64,000 bases of DNA from CAXRDE01 sp964229355. GTDB lineage: Bacteria; Cyanobacteriota; Sericytochromatia; UBA7694. Location: positions 1 to 64,000 of the forward strand of contig CAXRDE010000025.1 of the NCBI GenBank assembly GCA_964229355.1. Reading direction: 5' to 3'. Position 1 is the first letter of the stretch. Each line of letters opens with the position of its first letter. Below are positions 59,441 through 64,000 of this stretch, piece after piece. Made by a program: the position numbers and the translations under genes. The notes below the pieces were generated by a model. It saw only the letters and a program-made list of their open reading frames with translations, made no database searches and was not told the DNA's origin.

Positions 59441-60495
59441 TGTATAACCCAGGCTCTGATGCTGCCACTCTGTTAAACCCGCTGTTAGCGGGGCAACGCC
59501 TCTCGACACCGGCAGCGCAGCAGCTCATGGATCAGATTTTGAAACAGACGGTGCCCGACGAGGTACTCAGTGCCCTGCTGATGGTGCTGCGTCAACAGGG
59601 CGAAGACGAGGCCCTGTTGACGGGCTTTGCCCAGAGCCTGCGCCAACACGGCACGCCCATTGTCTTGCCCACAGACTGTCACGCCATGGACACCTGTGGC
59701 ACCGGCGGCGATGGACTGCACACCTTCAATGTGTCCACGGCGGTGGCATTGGTGCTGGCTAGCCTGGAAATTCCCGTGCTCAAACACGGCAACCGGGCGG
59801 TATCCAGTCAGGCGGGCAGTGCCGATGTGCTGGAGGCCCTGGGCATTCCCCTGCACCATGATGCGGCTGCTGCCTTACAGGGGCTACAGCAAGACCATTT
59901 TGCCTTTTGCTTTGCGCCCGCTTTTCACCCGACGTTAAAGGGGGTGGCGCCTTTGCGCCGCCGTTTAAAAACCCGTACGGTGTTTAATTTGCTGGGGCCT
60001 TTGTGCAACCCCGGTCAGGTGCGCCGGCAGATTTTGGGGGTGAGCGATGGGCTGTATCTGATGCCTCTGGCCCGCACCTTACAAAAGCTGGGCTGTGAAT
60101 CGGCCCTGGTGATTTGTGCCGAAGACGGCATGGATGAACTCAGCCTGTCGGGGGTGAGTCATGGGGTTTATTTGCACAAGGGGCAATTGCAAACCCTGAG
60201 CTTTACCCCTGAAGCAGCAGGCCTTTCGCGGGCACCGCTGTCGGCGGTGGTAGGCGGTGATGCGGCCCATAATGCTCAGCTTTTGCAGGCGGTGTTTCGC
60301 GGTGAAGGTGCGCAGGCCCACCGGGATCTGGTGCTTTACAATGTGGCGGCGGCCCTGATGGTGTACGGCATTACCCGAGATTTAAAATTGGGGGTGGCCC
60401 TGGCCGCTGACGCCATCGACAAGGGGTATGTGGAGCGCAAAATCTCGGCTTTGCAGTCCGGGGCTGAGGTGCGTGAAATGGCGGTGGCTGCATGA
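59431..60495 (+). CDS. trpD: Anthranilate phosphoribosyltransferase
   Basis: Transfers phosphoribosyl from PRPP to anthranilate. The 354-residue protein has MDTCGTGGDGLHTFNVSTAVALVLASLEIPVLKHGNRAVSSQAGSADVLEALG, the PRPP and Mg2+ site, FCFAPAFHPTLKGVAPLRR, RTVFNLLGPLCNP and EDGMDELSLSG. The start at 59431 has AAAGG 8 nt upstream; an in-frame start inside trpG is not supported by conservation. Overlaps trpC by 4 bp (ATGA). Confidence 0.96.
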   Translation: MSLMYNPGSDAATLLNPLLAGQRLSTPAAQQLMDQILKQTVPDEVLSALLMVLRQQGEDEALLTGFAQSLRQHGTPIVLPTDCHAMDTCGTGGDGLHTFNVSTAVALVLASLEIPVLKHGNRAVSSQAGSADVLEALGIPLHHDAAAALQGLQQDHFAFCFAPAFHPTLKGVAPLRRRLKTRTVFNLLGPLCNPGQVRRQILGVSDGLYLMPLARTLQKLGCESALVICAEDGMDELSLSGVSHGVYLHKGQLQTLSFTPEAAGLSRAPLSAVVGGDAAHNAQLLQAVFRGEGAQAHRDLVLYNVAAALMVYGITRDLKLGVALAADAIDKGYVERKISALQSGAEVREMAVAA

Positions 60496-61310
60496 GCTTT
60501 TTACAGGATCGTTTATTGCCCCAACGCCAGGCTGATGTGGCTGCGTTGCAGGTGCCCCGGCTTTTTGCGCGCACCCGTGTTCCCTTGCCCGCGTTTCAGA
60601 AGTCTCAGGGTAAGGGCTTGCTCTGGATTGCCGAAGTGAAGCGGGCCAGTCCCTCGCTGGGTGCGATTGCCCTGGAGCTGTCGCCGGAGGCGGTGGCACG
60701 GGATTATGTGGCCCATGGGGCGGGCATGCTGTCGGTATTGACGGAACCCCACTTTTTTAAGGGCTCTTTTGAGGTGCTGAAGGCCGTGCGCGCGGCAGTC
60801 CCCGATTGCCCGCTCTTAATGAAAGATTTTGTGATCGATCCCCGCCAATTGCAGCGGGGGTATCTGGCAGGAGCTGATGCGTTTTTGCTGATGGTGGCGC
60901 TCCTGTCGGCGGCACAGTTTTGTGAACTGTACCACTTGGGCTGTGCGCTGGGGATGACGCCGCTGGTGGAAATTCACACCTCTGCAGAACTACTGCAATT
61001 GCAGCACTGGGTGCACACGGGCCAGATTCCCGCGCCACCCTGTATTGGGGTGAATCATCGCTGCTTGCACCAGCTGAGTTTGCACCCCGCCCGCAGTGCC
61101 GAACTGTATCCCGCCTTGCGGCAGGCTTTTCCTGAGGCGCTGCTGATTGCTGAAAGTGGTCTCCAAACCCCTGAAGCCGTGGCCCAGATGCAGGCCCTGG
61201 GGTATGAAGGGGTGCTGATTGGCAGTGCCCTGATGGGCAGTGGCACGCCCGGTGAAACCCTGGGGCATTGGCAGGCGCAGATCCATGCACAGGTGGGGGT
61301 GACCCCATGA
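60492..61310 (+). CDS. trpC: Indole-3-glycerol-phosphate synthase
   Basis: Ring closure and decarboxylation of CdRP to indole-glycerol phosphate, TIM barrel of 272 residues. Motifs: IAEVKRASPSLGAI (catalytic Lys region), SVLTEPHFFKGSFEVLKAVR, LLMKDFVIDPRQL (second catalytic Lys), PLVEIHTSAEL, IGVNHRCLHQL (usual form INNRNL) and IAESGLQTPEAVAQM. The VNHR variant changes the asparagine pair that contacts substrate, a modest deviation. Overlaps trpF by 4 bp. Confidence 0.95.
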   Translation: MSFLQDRLLPQRQADVAALQVPRLFARTRVPLPAFQKSQGKGLLWIAEVKRASPSLGAIALELSPEAVARDYVAHGAGMLSVLTEPHFFKGSFEVLKAVRAAVPDCPLLMKDFVIDPRQLQRGYLAGADAFLLMVALLSAAQFCELYHLGCALGMTPLVEIHTSAELLQLQHWVHTGQIPAPPCIGVNHRCLHQLSLHPARSAELYPALRQAFPEALLIAESGLQTPEAVAQMQALGYEGVLIGSALMGSGTPGETLGHWQAQIHAQVGVTP

Positions 61311-61999
61311 CACAGGGATTGATCAAAAAGGTCTGTGGCCTGCGTCGCCCCGACGATGTCTGTTTGGCGGCCAAACTGGGGGCCAATGCCCTGGGACTGG
61401 TGTTTTATGCGCCGAGTCCCCGGGCGGTGCGTCCAGCGGATGAGCCCCTGCTGCGTGAGGTGTTGGCCGACCTTGCCCCGCAGGCCCAACGGGTGGGTGT
61501 GTTTGTGAATGCCTCAGCGGCCGAAATTCTGGCTTGTGCTGACCGCATGGGCCTGGACACGGTGCAACTGCACGGTCAGGAATCCCCTGATCAATGTGCC
61601 CGTTTGCGACAGGATCTGACCGTCTGGAAGGCCCTGCCCGCTCACGATGTGGCACAGCTTTTGGCACAGTTCGAAGCCTATGCCGGACAGGTGGATGCCT
61701 TTGTGCTGGACACCCCGTCTTCCCACTGGGGCGGCACGGGCGAAGTCTGGGCCTGGCAAACCCTGGCGGCCGTGCGTGAGCAATGTCCCCATCCCCTGAT
61801 TCTGGCCGGAGGTCTCGATGCTGAGCACGTGGTGTCCGCCTGGCAGGCGCTGCGACCCGATGGCTTTGATGCCTCCAGTCGTCTGGAGAGCCAACCGGGC
61901 CACAAAGACCCCGCCGCTTTACACGATTATTTAAGGGCCTGTGAAGCCCTGGCAGCTTCGGCTGCAACTTTAACGCCCGAAAGGAATAAACAACCATGA
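61307..61999 (+). CDS. trpF: Phosphoribosylanthranilate isomerase
   Basis: Amadori isomerisation of PRA to CdRP, 230 residues. General base Cys10 in [12 protein letters not shown] and general acid Asp135 in FVLDTPSS; other motifs [43 protein letters not shown] and [15 protein letters not shown] (usual VDvsSGvE). The serine-arginine in place of serine-glycine in the last motif is unusual but both ends fit. The start at 61307 overlaps the trpC stop by 4 bp. Overlaps trpB by 4 bp. Confidence 0.94.
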   Translation: MTQGLIKKVCGLRRPDDVCLAAKLGANALGLVFYAPSPRAVRPADEPLLREVLADLAPQAQRVGVFVNASAAEILACADRMGLDTVQLHGQESPDQCARLRQDLTVWKALPAHDVAQLLAQFEAYAGQVDAFVLDTPSSHWGGTGEVWAWQTLAAVREQCPHPLILAGGLDAEHVVSAWQALRPDGFDASSRLESQPGHKDPAALHDYLRACEALAASAATLTPERNKQP

Positions 62000-63165
62000 C
62001 CGCTTATTTTGGAGAATTTGGGGGGCAATTTGCCCCTGAGACCCTGATGGCCAATCTGCACGCCTTAGAGGCCGCTGCCGCAGAGAGTGCCCATGATCCG
62101 CAATTTCAGGCGGAGCTTACCCGCCTGCTCACCGATTTTGTGGGGCGACCCAGCCCCCTGTATGAGGCCAAAGCCCTGAGCCACAAGCTGGGGGGCGCCC
62201 GCATTTTTTTGAAGCGTGAAGACCTGAACCACACCGGATCTCACAAAATTAACAATACCCTGGGGCAGGCTCTGTTGGCCCTGCGCATGGGCAAAACCCG
62301 TGTGATTGCCGAAACCGGTGCGGGGCAACACGGGGTGGCCACGGCCACCGCCGCCGCCTTGCTGGGGCTCAAGTGCAAAATCTATATGGGGGCCAAAGAC
62401 GTGGAACGTCAGGCCCTGAATGTGTACCGCATGCGCTTGTTGGGGGCTGAAGTCGAAGCGGTCACCAGCGGCAGTCAAACCCTGAAAGACGCGGTAAATG
62501 CTGCCCTGCGGGCCTGGGTCTCTGAGGTCAATGACACCCACTACATCCTGGGTTCGGTGCTGGGGCCCCATCCCTTTCCGACCCTGGTGCGGGACTTTCA
62601 TAAAATTATTGGACAAGAGGCGCGCCAGCAATTGCTGGATCGCATCGACCGTTTGCCCCACGAGGTGGTGGCCTGTGTGGGCGGTGGCAGCAATGCCATC
62701 GGTATTTTTCATGCCTTTGTAGACGACGCTGAGGTGCAATTGACCGGCGTTGAGGCCGGTGGTACAGGCCTTGAACCGGGCCAACATGCGGCCCGCTTTG
62801 CGGGGGGCCGGGTGGGGGTCTTGCACGGCAATAAAACCTATCTTTTGCAAGATGAGCACGGTCAGGTGCTGGAGACCCACAGTATTTCTGCGGGCCTGGA
62901 CTATCCGGCGGTAGGCCCCGAACACGCCCAGCTGCACGCACTGGGCCGGGCCCAGTATACCCATGCCAGTGACAGCGAGGCCCTGGCGGCTTTTCACCTG
63001 CTGGCCCGCTGTGAGGGCATTTTGCCCGCCTTAGAGAGCGCCCATGCCCTGGCCTATGTGCAGCGCCGCGCGCCTCAATTGCCGCCCGAGGCCGTTTTGC
63101 TGGTCAACCTTTCGGGCCGTGGCGATAAAGACGTCCTGCAACTTATGAAAGCCGAAACGGAGTAG
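61996..63165 (+). CDS. trpB: Tryptophan synthase beta chain
   Basis: PLP-dependent condensation of indole and serine, 389 residues. [13 protein letters not shown] at the N-terminus, the PLP lysine Lys84 in [54 protein letters not shown], the phosphate loop VGGGSNAIG, and [12 protein letters not shown]. It is the TrpB1 type that pairs with TrpA. AGGAA precedes the start. trpA follows after 5 bp. Confidence 0.97.
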   Translation: MTAYFGEFGGQFAPETLMANLHALEAAAAESAHDPQFQAELTRLLTDFVGRPSPLYEAKALSHKLGGARIFLKREDLNHTGSHKINNTLGQALLALRMGKTRVIAETGAGQHGVATATAAALLGLKCKIYMGAKDVERQALNVYRMRLLGAEVEAVTSGSQTLKDAVNAALRAWVSEVNDTHYILGSVLGPHPFPTLVRDFHKIIGQEARQQLLDRIDRLPHEVVACVGGGSNAIGIFHAFVDDAEVQLTGVEAGGTGLEPGQHAARFAGGRVGVLHGNKTYLLQDEHGQVLETHSISAGLDYPAVGPEHAQLHALGRAQYTHASDSEALAAFHLLARCEGILPALESAHALAYVQRRAPQLPPEAVLLVNLSGRGDKDVLQLMKAETE

Positions 63166-63170
63166 AAACC

Positions 63171-63980
63171 ATGTCTCATGTTGCCTTTAGCCGAAGTCTA
63201 CGCGCTGTTTTAATGGCCGCCCGCGAAAAGCGACAGGCGGCCCTGGTGCCCTATCTCACAGCCGGAGACCCCCAGTTGGGTGTCACCGCTGAACTCTTGC
63301 ATGCTCTGAGTGAAGGGGGGGCTGACCTGATTGAGCTGGGGGTGCCTTTTTCGGACCCGGTGGCCGATGGCCCCACCCTGCAAGCCGCTGCCGAACGGGC
63401 GCTGGCCCAGGGGGTTCATTTGCGGGGTGTTTTTGACATGCTGTCGCAGGCCCGTCGGGACGGTCTGACCACACCCGTGATTCTCTTTTCGTACCTGAAC
63501 CCGCTGTTGCAAGCCCATGCCCGATTGGCGGACACTTTCGTTGAGGCCAAAGCCGCGGGCTGTGATGGCCTCTTGCTGGTGGATGTGCCCCTGGAGGCTT
63601 CAGCCGAACCCTTTGCCCAGGCCCGTGCCGCCCAGCTGGAATGCATCAGCCTGTGTGCCCCCACCACCTCAGCGGCGCGCCGGGACCAGATCAATGCCCT
63701 GCAGCCCGATGCGGTGTATGCCATCGCCCGGCTGGGCATTACGGGGGCCCAGCAAGATCTGGATCCCGCTCTGGGTGCGTATTTAGAACAGCTACGGCAG
63801 GCGTTTACCGCTCCGCTGATGGTGGGTTTTGGGGTGTCTACAGGGGCCCATGTGGCCCAGTTGCGCGAGCATGTAGACGGTATTGTCTGTGGCAGTGCCC
63901 TGGTGGACCATTTGACTACCGTGCCCGATGCCCGCAAGGCCGAGGCTGCTTATGCCTTTATGCGGGCATTAAATGCTTAG
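63171..63980 (+). CDS. trpA: Tryptophan synthase alpha chain
   Basis: Retro-aldol cleavage of indole-glycerol phosphate, 269 residues. LVPYLTAGDP, catalytic Glu55 and Asp66 in DLIELGVPFSDPVADGPTLQAA, FSYLNPLLQ (usual MTYYNPI), GLLLVDVPLEAS and APLMVGFGVSTGAHVAQL. Last gene of the operon. The 20 bases after its stop show no terminator before the window ends. Confidence 0.96.
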   Translation: MSHVAFSRSLRAVLMAAREKRQAALVPYLTAGDPQLGVTAELLHALSEGGADLIELGVPFSDPVADGPTLQAAAERALAQGVHLRGVFDMLSQARRDGLTTPVILFSYLNPLLQAHARLADTFVEAKAAGCDGLLLVDVPLEASAEPFAQARAAQLECISLCAPTTSAARRDQINALQPDAVYAIARLGITGAQQDLDPALGAYLEQLRQAFTAPLMVGFGVSTGAHVAQLREHVDGIVCGSALVDHLTTVPDARKAEAAYAFMRALNA

Positions 63981-64000
63981 GCTTGTCTGCGTCCCGCGTT

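Noticed and set aside
62065..62997. 310-codon open frame on the minus strand inside trpB
   Set aside because: Antisense to a perfectly conserved trpB; it arises from GC-rich codon bias and shows no family motif or ribosome-binding site.

Overview
The window looks like one contiguous piece of a bacterial chromosome with a mid-to-high-GC core. Genes are closely packed, promoters are of the sigma-70 type (often an extended -10), and the MurE carries the DNPR motif of meso-diaminopimelate enzymes. Together with lipoprotein and Sec-type signal peptides this suggests a Gram-negative-type envelope. I cannot fix the phylum. The mix of genes (paired FapA/DUF342 proteins, many HEAT/helical proteins of unknown function, no close proteobacterial synteny) would fit a deep, poorly sampled lineage, for example one related to Cyanobacteriota, but that is a guess. 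No rRNA, tRNA or CRISPR array was seen.

Layout. 1-12.6 kb: a HEAT-like membrane protein cut by the left edge, isochorismate synthase (menF), a pair of FapA-like proteins, a Xer recombinase, thioredoxin, a luciferase-like oxidoreductase, NAD kinase, an exported dienelactone hydrolase, and a divergent Rrf2 regulator / thioredoxin-reductase-like pair. 12.6-15.7 kb (minus strand): rpiB-like, a DeoC fusion, a biotin carrier and rlmB. The first two match the enzyme pair of sugar-phosphate bacterial microcompartments. 15.8-28.9 kb: hemH; two paralogous Ala/Lys-rich proteins flanking a trigger-factor-like chaperone; DUF58; msrA; then a run of glycosyltransferase, exported protein, ccdA, an unknown gene, murE, an unknown gene and a VOC protein.

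28.9-34.0 kb is a sharply AT-rich island. About 360 bp of stacked inverted repeats lead into two genes (320 and 1262 codons) that both carry a PD-(D/E)XK-type nuclease signature ending in ECK and otherwise match nothing I recognise. This is the best candidate here for an undescribed, possibly defensive, system. 34-50 kb continues as an accessory region: an FGE-like exported protein, a DUF2225 protein overlapping a 1622-residue HEAT protein, a clear RapA homologue, an AbiEi/AbiEii toxin-antitoxin pair with a visible operator, several small stress-type genes, a lipoprotein under a 24-bp perfect palindrome, and a Ser/Thr-kinase-like protein with an effector-like layout.

50-57 kb holds regulator/enzyme pairs (TetR with two operators and an oxidoreductase; an XRE regulator with a DUF2834 protein), a DEAD-box helicase, an enoyl-reductase-like protein and three small genes. 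57.07-63.98 kb is a complete trpE-G-D-C-F-B-A operon preceded by a textbook transcription attenuator: a consensus promoter, a 26-residue leader peptide with three Trp codons, and mutually exclusive 1:2, 2:3 and 3:4 stems. Its leader peptide, like abiEi, the tetR gene and the left-edge gene, starts 6-7 nt after the -10 hexamer, which points to frequent leaderless mRNAs in this organism.
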